From assembly GCA_001632425.1 (NCBI GenBank), contig KV425555.1, forward strand, positions 516,795 to 580,794: a stretch of 64,000 nt of DNA, written 5' to 3'. The DNA is from Neolentinus lepideus HHB14362 ss-1 (lineage: Eukaryota > Basidiomycota > Agaricomycetes > Gloeophyllales > Gloeophyllaceae). Position 1 is the first letter of the stretch, and every line of letters begins with the position of its first letter. The notes under the pieces are model-generated. The model searched no databases. It was not told where the DNA came from and worked only from the letters and a program-made list of their open reading frames with translations. Shown here in pieces: positions 1 through 12,855 of the stretch. Position numbers and translations under genes: made by a program.

Positions 1-2165
1 TGGTGCCATCCAACGAGTGGTACCGATGTGCGCCCTCTCATGACTCACAGTAGTAGAATTGGCGATCGTGCTTATGCCAAAGTCAGTTAGGCGTGGCTCA
101 AAACCGTCGTCCACGACAACGTTGGCCTATAGTGCAATCGGTTAGGCAGTCCTATCATCATATCAACGGATATGTATACCAGCCTAAGATCCTTATGTAC
201 CAGTTGATACTTATGATTATGCAGATAGCATAGAGCATCTGCAATGCGAGCAAGCTTGTACAAAGTCAATATGTGCCTGAAGGAATAAACCTATAGGTTG
301 CTTACGAGACTGATGCGATCGACGACCTCATTGTTGCGAGTTTTTGCCTTCAAGTAGTTCCGGAGATTTCCGTGCTGACACCAGGCCGAGATCATGCCCG
401 GCTTGTTCGGAGAGAGGCCGTCAAATTTCTCACAGATCCCGATGAGAGGAAGAATGTTCGGGTGTTGAAGCTGCTGCCATAACATCGCTTCACGATGAAA
501 TGTCTGAAGAAGAGTCAGCTGCCACGAAGATACAACGCATCTTCACATATACCTTCAAGCCTTGTCGCTTTTCCTCATCATTATCAGAATCGTTTCCGTA
601 AATAATCTTCACTGCCACCTTTGTCCCTCCGAGTTCGCCTCTGAAGACCGAACCGTGGCCTCCGTTGACAAATTCCATGGAGAGACGGACTTTGAGGTCT
701 GTGACGTACATACAAGGAGGAAGCAATCCCGCCTTGTAACTCACTCTTCTCAGAATCTTTTCGCACTCAGTGGCAGAAAGGCCTTCGGTGGCACGGCAGT
801 CATTACTTGCCTGACAGGAGAGCAGACGTTAGGTGTGTGGACGGATTTCATCAGTATGATAACGTACTCGTTGCAGCATGTCCAAAGCAATCTCTATGAT
901 AACATCGGGCATGTCTAGCAGTGACTTCACTAGATCTTTCCGCAGGAGTAGCGACTTTACGCCAAGCCTGAACTTTGTGTCATCAATTCCTGCAGAGCGC
1001 GCTGTGTCTTGAAATGGGGTTCAATATAACAGTGTAAGCATATACCGTCACAATGGATGCACGCTGATGACATTGTACTACCGACTCACCAATGATAGCA
1101 AGGCTCAACTTCGTCTCAGCTTCTCCTTGGATGTTTTGTCGAAGCCAATCCATTATATTCTCATTCCAGAGTGTTTCGTATAGTTTGAGCTGCCGTTCCG
1201 GCATAGTATCGAGACTGCTATCACTGTTGGGGCTCAAGACTTCCACGCTACTGCTGGAAGAAGCTATGGCAGTGACACTACAGCATGAACGCCGCACTCG
1301 TCTTCAGAATGATTCGGGTGGCACTCACAACTATCGGAAGAGCCAGAGGGTCGTGGCGATTCGATGATCCGGTCATACATACTCTCCCTAGATCGCTTGG
1401 GGTTTACAGATGACATGAGCGCGGCCTAAACAACAGAGGCGCTCGCTTACTTGGGCCGACGTATAAAATTTCCGAGCCAACTTTCGAAGGGACCAAAGGT
1501 CGGGAATCGCTTTACATGAGCCTTTCCACGTCACTGTATTTTCCTTCAGTTCATTCCGCAGCCTAATCAGTCTGATCATTGTGTTAGGTAGAGGTTTGGA
1601 AAGATTGGCGGAACACTTACGATCCGTATAGACCGTTCAAGGTCAATCTATCTGTGGCCGACATATCCTTGTGACAATATGCCCAGTCGCAATAAGCCAA
1701 GCGCACAATAGTGTCCGACCCTTCCAAAAGCGACTTCGCTAGCGGGCCCTTTGCTTTTCGGGAGGAGACAAATACTTCTCCCGCTGGCAAGTGTCCCGAG
1801 ATTCTGGTATGCAGCAGTGAGCCCTGTGATGTGGCAGACATGACGGGCAGGAATTAAGGCAATTGTTCTGAATGGATCGAGCTTCCCAATAGATATAGTC
1901 CGCAACGATTACCAAGCGTCGTCGATGCTGAACACGAGGTGCCGACTTGAAGAGTGATTATTTTCATCGTGAGAATAGGGACTAGCTCGATACTGATGTT
2001 GTACAAACAGACAGATTCCGGGTCTGAGCAATAGATGTCGTAGTAGAGCCGAGGAACAGGCGTCCCAGGGGGGCCATACTGTTTGAAAGCTAGGATAACA
2101 CTGTCAGTAAGGTGACGAAGATGATACTCAAAACGAACACGAGTATACGTACCGGGAATGCAGCA
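1..2165 (-). CDS. TKL-like protein kinase, 3' end cut by window start
   Basis: Reading the minus strand through several short introns gives a kinase domain. It has a glycine-rich loop (NGGHGSVFRGEL, about 625-665) with the lysine in VAVKI, a LQHPNILPLIGIC strand (about 440-480), a catalytic loop VHKDLRL joined across an intron (donor near 165, acceptor near 120) to ANVVVDD, then LTDFGIS and the activation-segment end GTTRWMAP, which runs off the window. The catalytic loop has HKD instead of HRD. Upstream of the domain, exons around 900-1300 and 1400-1850 read as a helical N-terminal region like that of many agaricomycete tyrosine-kinase-like proteins. The start is not certain; ATG near 2165 is a guess. 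The kinase fold is clear, but the substrate is unknown. The alpha-helical C-lobe lies outside the window. Confidence 0.72.
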
Positions 2166-2485
2166 TAGCAATATTAAGATTAGCCTTGCCCTAACTTCTT
2201 ATCGTCACTTGGACTTCAGACCCCGGGTACCGAGATCTGTTTACGGTAAAGAATCAGCCGTTCCTATCACCCAAAAGGAAGTTATGTAACCTTGTGGGTC
2301 CAAGAATCACGGAGACTCCTGGGTGGCATCCCAGCTCAAGGCCCAACTGCTGCATTTCAGACCGGCAAGGTAGAGCATCGCAAACTGAGAAAGAGCCAGT
2401 GCACGTTCTCTGAGATAACCAAGCGACTGCGATTAGCAAACTCCCAAGCTCGATACCTTAGACATCACTAGCGGATACAACAATC

Positions 2486-4159
2486 TCATTCTTGGACAAC
2501 GGCAATCTCGCCTTCATCCTCGGCCTCCTTGCCTCCAATCGCAATCCTAAGCCCAGCCCAGATCGCATCAACAAGCGCCGCGCCATTTGCCATACCGAAC
2601 ACCAGGGTGGATGCGTAGAAGAAGTTCGCATTGCCTGTACCTTGCGTGAGCCAGAGAGAGTGGAAGAGAGGGAGGAGGAGCGCCGCGTGCAGGTGTAGGA
2701 GGCTCGTCGGGAGTGGGTGGTACAGATCTGCGAGACCGGAAGGTTAGGATAGGGGCAGAAGGGGCAACGAGAGGATGGGAGGACGCACAAGGGAAGATTT
2801 CTGGGAAAATGGAGTGCATGCTGAGGAAGAGACCCGGGTCGGCAAGGGTCAAGTAGGGCTTGAACATGCCTAGGACACCGAGGAGAGCGAAAGATGCAAA
2901 GAGGGGGTCGTGCCTATGTAATTTATAGCATGAATGGCTTGGCAATCAGAAAGAATGGATGGGACGTACTGGAACTTCATGCATATCGGTGCAACGTACA
3001 TCACGAGGTGCACCTACGACAGGAGTCATCAAAAAGTGTGAAAGTTAGGAAAACAATTTATGGAGACGTACAGAGAAGACCATGAGGAAGAAGGAGCGGA
3101 AGTGGTCGAACATCTCTGTGAAGAAGTACCACCATAATCCAGGATTAGGTGTGAGGTCTGGAAGTGTCAAACTACCATGTCAGTTAGCAAGCGTGGCCAA
3201 ACAAGATGACGAAATGAAGGAGCTGCGAGGCGCGCAAGTACGTACCCGACACCCCATGTCTTTTCGATCCACCCCGAGCTGTCCGCTACCATAGTACAGC
3301 ACAGGGTCAGGATAACCGAGTAAATCAAAAACTCCCCAATACAGGATAGAGTATTGCTCAGAGACCCTTTAGAGTTGCGATACGCAGTAAAGTATTTTGG
3401 GTTGGACAGATGCGAGTGAGGTGAGGAGAGCAGTAGGAGGATGAGAGGCGGGAGAAGGAGGACGGAGTGTAGGGAAAGATGAAGGAGTATGGAAGCGAGG
3501 AAGAGTGCAGGGGATGCGCGGCCTATAGTCCGTAATTGATTTGATAGTTGTGATGTATGATGAAGATAGCACAGACCTCGGCAGGCATAAAGAAGTGAGA
3601 GAAGCTGCAGCGTGTTCTCAAAAGAAGTGGTGGAGAGAGCTAGGTTAGGAAGGAGTATATATGGGTTGAGAAGGTATCTGTGAGTACTACCTCAGTTCCA
3701 GCGGTGGATGAGGAAAAAAGGGGCCACGTACGCGGCAGCTATCAGGGTATCTCTCGAGCTCGATCTGAGGTTTTGACGTTCCCTCCATATTCCAACTAAA
3801 GCCCATGCCCCAAGTGCATCGATGAGGGTCCACACCAGACGAGACAGAAATCGAGACGTCGGGAGAATGGTCGTGAACAGGGATAGGTACAGCGGCGACT
3901 ACTGGCGCACAACCTTTACATTTGTCATTGTATGTGGTAAATGTGAATCACATACATGATAGAATGATCCTCCAGAGTAAGGGTCTATGTCATGTTTAAA
4001 TAAGAATAGCCCTTCCTGCAGCCGAACAAAGGAGTTTGTTGGTGAGGACAGTTGGTGGTTATGATCGAGGTCCAGGGAGTCGATAAAGGGAGTTACAGCA
4101 AGGAGTAGTCTGCATACTACGAGGAGGGGAAATGAAAGCTGAGAATCCTTCCAATTCAT
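2486..4159 (-). CDS. PIGU: PIG-U / CDC91, GPI transamidase subunit
   Basis: PIG-U is a multi-spanning ER membrane subunit of the GPI transamidase, which attaches GPI anchors to proteins. The spliced minus-strand reading follows the family from end to end. It shows [18 protein letters not shown] near the N terminus (about 4000), [18 protein letters not shown] (about 3610), [20 protein letters not shown] (about 3110), [21 protein letters not shown] (about 2850) and [20 protein letters not shown] near the C terminus (about 2590). The chosen ATG at 4159 gives a hydrophobic first segment ([12 protein letters not shown]), as the family has. The stop is TGA at 2486-2488 after an acidic tail. At least six short introns are needed; no frame break was seen. 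Confidence 0.9.
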
Positions 4160-5871
4160 GCAGGATTCATCCAGAGAGTGGTCGCGCTGCTGGACGCGAT
4201 GTGGCTTGATGGGATCAAGAAGGGAGGTCTCTAGTTTCCCACGTATGTTTTCCGTAGATGTTATTCTACTAAACTCGGGACATCCGCTTATGTCCATGTT
4301 CTGATTAAAGGACCTCGATTTATTGGTCCCTGGTTGCCTTCAGTCTCTTCGTCTACCGGACCCGTACTTCTGCAAGTGCATCGCGATGAGCCGACTCGGA
4401 ACTTTGAGGAACTCTGTACGTCCCAGGCTTCGTCGTCCCTGACCTGTACTCAAGTTGATGGGTTCATTTGGATGTTCTAGTTCCTGTAATGCACCGAAAG
4501 TGTTGAGCTGTGGACGTATTGCTTAAGCTTGGGCGCCATTCAAGACGACTTTTTCTTGAAGATGAAACGCTTCGGATTGATTTCGAACCTTCCTATTCCT
4601 TTGCTGGCTTGCGACGGGCTCAGCTCCACTAGGCGGCTCCGCCGACAGGGTACCACTCGCGCGCGGCATCGCCATCATCCTCGTGCTTCACCATCACCTT
4701 TACTAAATGATTTACGCACCATTACTGATGGCCACAGACAGAGGAGCATTATAAGAACAGAACAACTCTGTCTGACCATCGCCTTACTGGGACCATCTCT
4801 TGGCTGAGGTGAGTTATACTTCTCTACAATATTCTGTGGACCATTATTTCAGGCTACCGGGCCTGCCCGTCATAGTAAACGATTCCGCGGACCATGCTCT
4901 CAGAGCTCGATTTCTCTCTATTTTGCACCTTCACCTAGACTCCCTTATCCACTTTATCTCCGTCAGTATTTCATGGAGATCACAGAAGTGTGAACCCCAC
5001 GACCTCCTACCCGGATTGACTCGTTCTTTGGCGTCATCTCTACCCACGGACATGGATGCTCACCGGTGACCCGACCTTTCATCAATTTCTTATCCCCAGA
5101 AAGCGAGAGACACCTACATGAGTACAACCCCGGTGTTCCCTATCCCCAGCCTGGTAGATCCCTGCTCGCTTGCGATATCCTGTCACCAAGCTTGTTTGTA
5201 TGAGGTCATTCCGATGCTGAACATCAGCAAGGACAAAACACAGGGTAGCGAGGTTCACGAGTGTACTTACCTAGATATTGCAGTGATGCTCACTTGTGTC
5301 TCAGAGCTATGATCTCGTCTTCATAGGCGTGCCACTGACAGATAGCCTGAGACGGCTCCCGAAAAATCTAATGCACTTCGCTGCGTCAAAATTCCCGATT
5401 TTGGGAATGGGAAAATGACGTCTGATATGTACCGTGAGTTTTTTATAAGACTTGCTTTGCTTCTCGTATTGCTCGCGGGAACACCTAAGCCCTAGATAGA
5501 GTCGAGGATATCTTGAGAAGGCGCTCATTAGAGCTGATGGTCAGCGCTCGACGACGTTGTCAGTCTACTGTCAAGGATTATGATCGCTTTGACTGACAGC
5601 CAAATCTGCCTACGTCCATATGGTGCAAATACTCAGTCCAGAACGCAGCCTCTAAGGCCTTCTACTTTCCTGAAGGAAACTATGAAAATAATGTGAGTAA
5701 ACTCATTGGCAAGTTGAATTACAAGGGTCTATTTCATTACAATATACAGTCTACGGTCTACAGTGATACAAACATTAACTATGACAACTACAGGACTGTC
5801 CCGTCGAACCGTTGAGGCCCGAAATATACAATCATACAGTCATAAACACATATCCTCTGCAACGTCTTCAC
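4160..5871. other. Intergenic region, no gene recognised
   Basis: About 1.7 kb between PIG-U and the F-box gene. Short open frames exist on both strands (for example 4529-4807 and 5118-5312 plus, 5307-5528 minus), but none shows a family motif, a convincing splice chain or a hydrophobic or catalytic pattern. I see no tRNA or repeat here. It may hold the promoter of PIG-U near 4160-4500. Confidence 0.5.
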
Positions 5872-7872
5872 CTACGTCTTCACTGTCGCCGTAAACGCCA
5901 ACACCACGAGCATGCAACAAAAGAATATTAGCCTCATCTCCTCCCCCGCATTCCCCTTCTCCATTAACAGATGCGCGAGCCCCTTCCTCAGCACATCGGG
6001 ATGGCCTGGCGGCCGAAGGTCATGCACATACCTCCGCCGGGTCACCCAGTGCAGCCACACGAACGTCTGCGAACGCCGCTCGTACACAGTGAGCTTGATC
6101 GGCAGGCCGTGCCGGTCACAGATCAGCTCGTACGAGCCCGTCTCGTACGCGTCAGAGTGCACAGGTGTGCCGTAGATGTGGTGAGAGTGGCGCAGAGAGA
6201 TGGTGTATCGGGAAATATAGGATACATTAAATTTCTTGAGGCGGGGGTTGGAGAGGGCAATGCGTGCTGCGCCCTTGATCATCGGCTCGTCGCCTGGAAC
6301 TTTGACGAGCGTGAGGGATAGCACCCGCAGTTTAGACAGGGAACGGATGGCTTTTGAGAAAGCATCCTGGTATCGCAGAATAGCGTTAACATGGACCAAG
6401 CGATCAAAACGGAACACTAACAAGGTAGAACGCCGGCTGAGAACTACATATAATGTCTAGCTTCGTCAAAAGTGGACAGTTAGAGACGATAGTTTTGAGT
6501 ACACCAATGTTGTCATAGTACCCAGATTGTAGCACGAAGTTGATACTGAGATGCGTCAATGAGGACAGAGTCTGCAGGACCATAGACACAGTCAATGGAG
6601 GTGTAACTTCTCGTAAAAGCAAGGGTTCCGGGAATCGTGCTGACTTGATCGACTTCAAGACAGACCGAGGTAAAGCCTGCAGCTGCGACAAACTGCCGCA
6701 AAACTCCGAAAGTTCCGGCAACGCGTCGGCGTCTAATGCTTGGAGGTCTGCAGCGCTGAGGCCGCCAGCATGACTAGTGAGATGCAGAGACCTCAAATTA
6801 TGATGAGATTCAAGGAAGGTAGCAAAAGGCGGCTTTTCTTGGACGTTGAAGAGATGTGCTTCGCGTTGTAACAAGATCGGTCCAACGACTAACGTGCGTA
6901 GCTTCGGCCAGCGAGCGCTGTACAGGATGCGAGCATCTCCGGGACGGGCTGAGATGCCATCTACAGTGAGGACCTCAAGATTGGGACACCGTTTGATAAG
7001 CATGTCCCAGAGGGGTCGGAATGGTGGCATGTCATCTTGAGAAATGTCAATGAATTGTATGACGGTACCATGGCAAACACCCGCGTACCCCAACTGTCAA
7101 AATTGTTGTAAAATCCAGATCGCAAAGTAAGGGAGAATCCCCGTAAGTTGCTGAAGTCGAACAACTGTGTATTCGACAGATTAGCCACTAAGAGTTCGTC
7201 TAGCTGAGTGCGCCTACATGACTCCGAGGGTTTGGGGGTACCGGGCCAATGGTCGTCCCGATCGTGTGCAATTGAGGGCAACTGACCCACATTAATCAAG
7301 ATGAATCCACAGACGTGGCATATATTAATCCACTTACGATATTCGGAGCGCAAACCACATATCGTCATAAGGCGGAAGATCCTCCCCATCCCAGATGAAG
7401 GTATGCAACGCATCAAACTTGAGTGCAGCTTGTCTCACAGCCGCAGAGACGAGATATCCGTCTACCGGAGAATATCTCCTTCGCTTTCGTCTAGGGTCGT
7501 CGTCTGGTCGGACAACTAGCTGGCGGACATGCCGGGCGACTTCAGGCCGGTTGTGCAACATATTTAACGTTCGAGAACATTGATACGCGGAGGACAGGTC
7601 GACAGAGGCGTAGAGGACCTCCATTACTTGGTTGTACATCAGAGATGACTATGGTTGTGGTATTGCTGGTTACAGTCAAGTGCAGTGATGCGCTAACGAA
7701 TGCTCACCGTAAGACACATGTGGAGCACGTCCGCTAGGCATGGAAGACACTTTGCAATCTCCAGAAGGACATCGCATGGTAAAGACGCTAGGATAGATTT
7801 GGTGTCGGGAGATGCAAGACGAAACAGACGAGCGAGAGGACGAAGCGTGCTGCCAGTATCACGGTCAGCCAT
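5872..7872 (-). CDS. F-box/LRR-type protein
   Basis: The ATG at 7872-7870 opens MADRDTGSTLRPLARLF, followed at once by an F-box helix pair (SLPCDVLLEIAKCL, then ADVLHMCLT). This would recruit SKP1 of an SCF ubiquitin ligase. After an intron (acceptor near 7660) come MYNQVMEVLYASVDLSS and a long series of leucine-rich stretches: CPNLEVLTVDG, WPKLRTLVVG, HHNLRSLHLTSHAGG, LSSLTHLSINF, CPLLTKLDI and LRVLSLTLVKVPG. These form the putative substrate-binding part. A C-terminal segment with tryptophan- and arginine-rich sequence ends at 5872. At least four introns are required (near 7060-7110, 7290-7340, 7660-7730 and 6400-6460). Such F-box/LRR genes are greatly expanded in Agaricomycetes; the target is unknown. 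Confidence 0.75.
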
Positions 7873-8778
7873 AATGCTGTCTATCAGGCGTTTCTTGAAA
7901 AGTGAAAACAGAGGAGGCGTAGAATTCTAAGAGCTTAGGACAAAGTGGTGTACTGGAGATCTGTCATGAGTTACATGTCCATTAACAAGCCCAGTGCGTC
8001 GAGAGTGACAGCACGTGAGGCGAAGGACCAACAGTACTGGTGGGAACTTCATGTCACTTTGGCTTATGTAACCATACCGATAATTGGCTTCCGTCCTACT
8101 TACAAGCTCGCCTGCGGCGGTCTCCTTACTCTGCTCCTCGGGTTGTCCGGTTTTCTCGATGGAAGATGCGAGACTATACTGTACTGTCGATATGCGATTT
8201 CTACCACAAGAGATGTGTCTCGGAACCGAAGGACTACCTGTAAGGGCTCTGGGGCGCTTTAGGAACGTATGGGACGAGCCTCAAAGAATGACGGAGACCC
8301 TCGCAATGCCTGTCAAATAGAAGAAAGACTCAATCACCATCATATTATACAGTGCGCCTGGCAACGGGATACATTGACTCCAACAAGTTTTGTCATCGTT
8401 GCTAGTAAGAGCGCGCATGAGACCTGCCATGTTCAACTTCGAGGCCAGAATTAATCTACTCGCGGGCTGTCAACCATAGTTGTCCAGGGTAATTCTGCTT
8501 CGTCATTCATTGGTGTTGTTGCCACTATTAATATTGTAGATCGAAGGTACACTTACGGTAAGACCGTATCGAATATCGGCTCCGCACGTAATGGATCTTC
8601 ACCTCTATTAACGCAGGCTCAACGCAAATTAGGCATTCAATCCTCCATATGTGGACGATCCAGCCACTGACCCGTACCATGCAAAGCTTCCTTAAGGGTA
8701 TTCCCCTTGATACCTGTGACAGCAATATTAATACGAAGTCCTTGGAATCATGAGTCTTGCTGCGACATCCCCTCCTCG
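7873..8778. other. Intergenic region, no gene recognised
   Basis: About 900 bp between the F-box gene and the membrane protein gene, which are divergent. The plus frame 7945-8262 contains a hydrophobic stretch, but it has no plausible start context, splice chain or family motif. I left it out. The region probably contains both promoters. Confidence 0.4.
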
Positions 8779-9954
8779 ATGGAGCCCTCCCAACTTGTCT
8801 CACCCATACTGTCCTTTCTCGTTCTCGGTTTTGCAATATGTCTACTAGCCGCTCGTTTCTGGACCAAAAGTGATTCGTCAACGAAGCGTGTTCGTGTGCT
8901 ATTTTGTGCTACTGTAGCATCTCTCGGCCTCTGTTCGGGGGCCTCCGGGGCGTTGACAATTTCCACTGTTTTTCCTGGGTCTCAACTGCTCCACAAGCAA
9001 AAGGTCTCTACCGTTGTAGAGGCTTTAATTTACGTGATGCAGATTCAGTGTGAGTCGTTATCGAATCTTGCAAAGGTTCCGTCTTGAATTTGATGTTGAC
9101 TGCGCTGATATCTCGTAATACAGTAGGCATAGTACCCATCCTGATTCTAAGCGGCAAATGTCGTGCCCACATAACACTGGACTCGTGGCTTATCAGATGT
9201 TCGAGGCACGTTCTGTCGTTCTGCCTTGTTGTATCTCTCCTCACCGGTCAGCCTACGCAATTTCCACTTGACTGGACTAAGCTCAAACATCTCGATCAGC
9301 TGCTATCTGTTCCTTAATGCCTCTCGTTCTGCATCATCCAAGGTTGCCCAATCTTGTGACTCCCATCGCCTGGTTCATCAATACCTTGTTAACTCTGATC
9401 CCCATCATCATCTTTGTTTGTTATTGTCGCCGGTATAACTCATCTTGGTTCACTCCTACCTGTTTCCTCTGGGTCGGTCAATTGACAGCGGTGACATATA
9501 CGGCATTGGATCTACTTGATAACAATATCTTCCCACTTGTGCAGTGCATTCTCTTGACTCTGTGGACATGTTTAATCATGTGTGCTTTGCATCGTAAGTT
9601 CTGATGGATCTATATGTCGATACCACATGATGCCTAATCTTCCAAATTCCTCCAGTGGCGTCACTGATGCCCAAGCAGTCCCACCTTGATAAAACGCCGT
9701 CAGTGCGCTCTGTATCATGGTGCTCGCCAATGCTGCCACCCAGTCCAAGCCGCGACTTCTTCGATCACAGCGATCCTTTCGCCGCATCGGTCCCTCTACC
9801 ACCGCCTGCCCACATCCGATCGCGATCGAATGTCTCCTTCGCCTCTCTGCGCTTAATCTGTTTCGACAACTTTAAGCGCAAGTTAATTGGCAAGAAGTCT
9901 TCGGGAAGTCTTCAGGTACACGATCACGCCGCTGTGGCTCCGCGGTCGTATTGA
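8779..9954 (+). CDS. Multi-pass membrane protein of unknown function
   Basis: The ATG at 8779 opens MEPSQLVSPILSFLVLGFAI, a first membrane segment. More hydrophobic segments follow at about 8890-8960, 9130-9240 (VLSFCLVVSLL), 9370-9430 (WFINTLLTLIPIIIFVCY) and 9500-9590 (FPLVQCILLTLWTCLIMCAL). Exon 1 appears to end at 9049 before GTGAGT. The last intron runs from about 9596 (GTAAGT) to 9656, and the final exon encodes a polar, Ser/Pro-rich tail rich in basic residues, with its stop at 9952-9954. The splice joins between 9240 and 9350 are not resolved. The pattern resembles fungal multi-helix membrane proteins of unknown function; I do not recognise a transporter or receptor signature. Confidence 0.55.
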
Positions 9955-11520
9955 AACCTTATCACCACAGGTATGCGCTAAAACGAAGGTGCCGTCTGCA
10001 GACATGGAGTTTACGGAAGAGGAGACAGTTTTCATCCTCCGCGCGTTCGATCTGCTACCCAAGGCGCCTCCTGGCCTTCCTCACAGTACGCCGTTTATGC
10101 GAAGACTCCGATGGCAAACTGACGACTGGGATAGTTTAGAGCTGCGGAACATCTCTCATGTGTCCATGTGTGGGTGCCGTGTTTGTCAATATCAAGCCTG
10201 AGTTTGGGGTGACTGTCCATGCACATTTCGATTTCATGCGGGGCAGTCCTGTGTAATTGTCTATCGTAGTCTTGGTATGTAACAAAGTAGGCGCTAGATC
10301 GTCGACAGCAATCGGGTAGGAAAACAGATGTAGGAGTAGTTGGAGATGCTAAGGGTATAATTGTCAGAAATGTGCCGGTGCAGTTGTAGCTTTATCACTA
10401 CTCGTCTTACATTCGTACTTCGATCCTATAGGTCCGGGCATTGTGAGTATTGAGTTGGGAGCGCAGAGAAAGGGTGTGAGATCAGCTGAACGAAACTTTA
10501 CTAATGACACCAAGTTGTATTGATTTCGCTGCGATGGTGTATATATAGTTGAACGTGGTAGTGCCGATCACATCTCCAAGTGGCACCAGCATGTACATAC
10601 CAGAGCAGCTGATTTGGCTCTATATACCACTTGTCGACCTTGCCTCGCTTGTACTGTGTCCCACCTCGCCTATCCGTCCCCGGAAAGACAATAAATGTTG
10701 TGCAAGAAGTGACATTGCTCGATCCCTACATGCGATCGCTCTAAGAACCCTTCCATACCTGCATGGCGAGATTCGAGATGCAAAAGCAGATAAATACAAG
10801 GGCAAGCCCCCGATTAATTCGCGGGGGATGAGGTGTCTATAAACTTTAAAGTGAACAATCTCATGGACATAACCGATACCCGACGGGGATGTTTGACCAT
10901 GAGCGCTGACGTGCACCACAGTGACGATGCACTGCGATAATCCTCAACGCGGTAAGTGGAGCCTATGGAAAAGTGTCTCGGAGAATATTGTCCTCTATGC
11001 TAAGCGAGATTCGCCGAAAGCTTAGATGCGCTTCAAAGTCACGTCGTATGTTGCCAATATAATAGTTCGGAAGCTTTGTTGTTGTCCCAGAGCGCTGCAA
11101 CATATTCTTGGCTGACCGGGACAGTTAGCCATCCGACTGGTGGGCTTTGACTCACCTTATCTCCCTTAAGGCTAGACTCGTTATCGTCAGAATGCTCGGC
11201 GCCCCATGACTTCCAGTCCTTCGTGTATCAGGAAGTCGAGTTACTTGCATATATACATCAAGGCACTCATAATTGCGAAGCAATCCCGGTCTCGACTATT
11301 TTGAGACCCGCGAATACTGTGCATTTGGACTCCCGGCTCGAGAGGCATCCCCGAACGTTAGTCAGGACGCTGCCTGCTTAGTAAGCGCGGAAGGGGGGTC
11401 AGTCTTCTCTCTGAACATAGCCGCATCGCGTTCCTGCTGCAAGCATAGGTCTTTCCGCTCGAGTTCCTTCATTACTCAGACGGAGCTATAGTGCGGGCAT
11501 TACAGCCCAGTCAAAACTAA
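9955..11520. other. Intergenic region, no gene recognised
   Basis: About 1.6 kb with short frames on both strands (for example 10549-10842), but no domain signal, no convincing splice chain and no recognisable repeat. Confidence 0.4.
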
Positions 11521-12140
11521 CATGAAAAAAATCGAATTGCAGTGATTACAATCGATTACAGTTGAATTCAGATGATTTGGCTCCACTTATTCGATGGTAT
11601 TCGAGAAATCGACGCTGGCTTCGATCCGAGATTAACCCCATTGAATACCATCGATACAGACACCGTTCCTAGAATACACATGTATGTCCTTAATCAATAC
11701 TAATCAAATATAATCGATCCATTTCAATCATCTTATTCATTCCCCCCAATTTTGCCATATATAAAACTATCAAATACCATCAAACAAGTATGAATACATT
11801 TGATTACCATCGAATACTATTGATTGTCTCACTCTCGCCAATCCCGCACCATATTCATCGATTCCCATCCATATCCGTTGAATTCCATCCATATCCACTG
11901 AATCCCATCACACACCATCTATCCCAATAGCCCCCCTCCCCCTCTCCTCCTCCCGTCCTCCCGCTACTGCGTCATACCTGAAAATCGCATATCATACGAA
12001 AACCTTGTCGCCAGGCACCTTGTGGCGCTGCCGATGACAAAACACTCACCAATCGGGCAGCAGCTAGAATATCTGGGTGGGGCGTCATCTCTGGGTCTCC
12101 TATGTCATTCTCGTGCAGTGCATATATGCATCTGCAAAGA
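11521..12140. repeat. Degenerate short-repeat field (ATCGAATACC-like) left of the gap
   Basis: The stretch is full of variants of TTGAATACCATCGAT, ATCGATTACA and CCATCCATATCC, for example near 11640-11660, 11780-11830 and 11860-11910. Spacing is irregular, so this is a decayed minisatellite-like field rather than a clean tandem array. It runs straight into the assembly gap, which suggests the gap was caused by it. Confidence 0.5.
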
Positions 12141-12855
12141 NNNNNNNNNNNNNNNNNNNNNNNNNNNNNNNNNNNNNNNNNNNNNNNNNNNNNNNNNNNN
12201 NNNNNNNNNNNNNNNNNNNNNNNNNNNNNNNNNNNNNNNNNNNNNNNNNNNNNNNNNNNNNNNNNNNNNNNNNNNNNNNNNNNNNNNNNNNNNNNNNNNN
12301 NNNNNNNNNNNNNNNNNNNNNNNNNNNNNNNNNNNNNNNNNNNNNNNNNNNNNNNNNNNNNNNNNNNNNNNNNNNNNNNNNNNNNNNNNNNNNNNNNNNN
12401 NNNNNNNNNNNNNNNNNNNNNNNNNNNNNNNNNNNNNNNNNNNNNNNNNNNNNNNNNNNNNNNNNNNNNNNNNNNNNNNNNNNNNNNNNNNNNNNNNNNN
12501 NNNNNNNNNNNNNNNNNNNNNNNNNNNNNNNNNNNNNNNNNNNNNNNNNNNNNNNNNNNNNNNNNNNNNNNNNNNNNNNNNNNNNNNNNNNNNNNNNNNN
12601 NNNNNNNNNNNNNNNNNNNNNNNNNNNNNNNNNNNNNNNNNNNNNNNNNNNNNNNNNNNNNNNNNNNNNNNNNNNNNNNNNNNNNNNNNNNNNNNNNNNN
12701 NNNNNNNNNNNNNNNNNNNNNNNNNNNNNNNNNNNNNNNNNNNNNNNNNNNNNNNNNNNNNNNNNNNNNNNNNNNNNNNNNNNNNNNNNNNNNNNNNNNN
12801 NNNNNNNNNNNNNNNNNNNNNNNNNNNNNNNNNNNNNNNNNNNNNNNNNNNNNNN
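12141..12855. other. Assembly gap (715 N)
   Basis: Every base is N. Any open frame read through it is meaningless. Confidence 0.99.
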
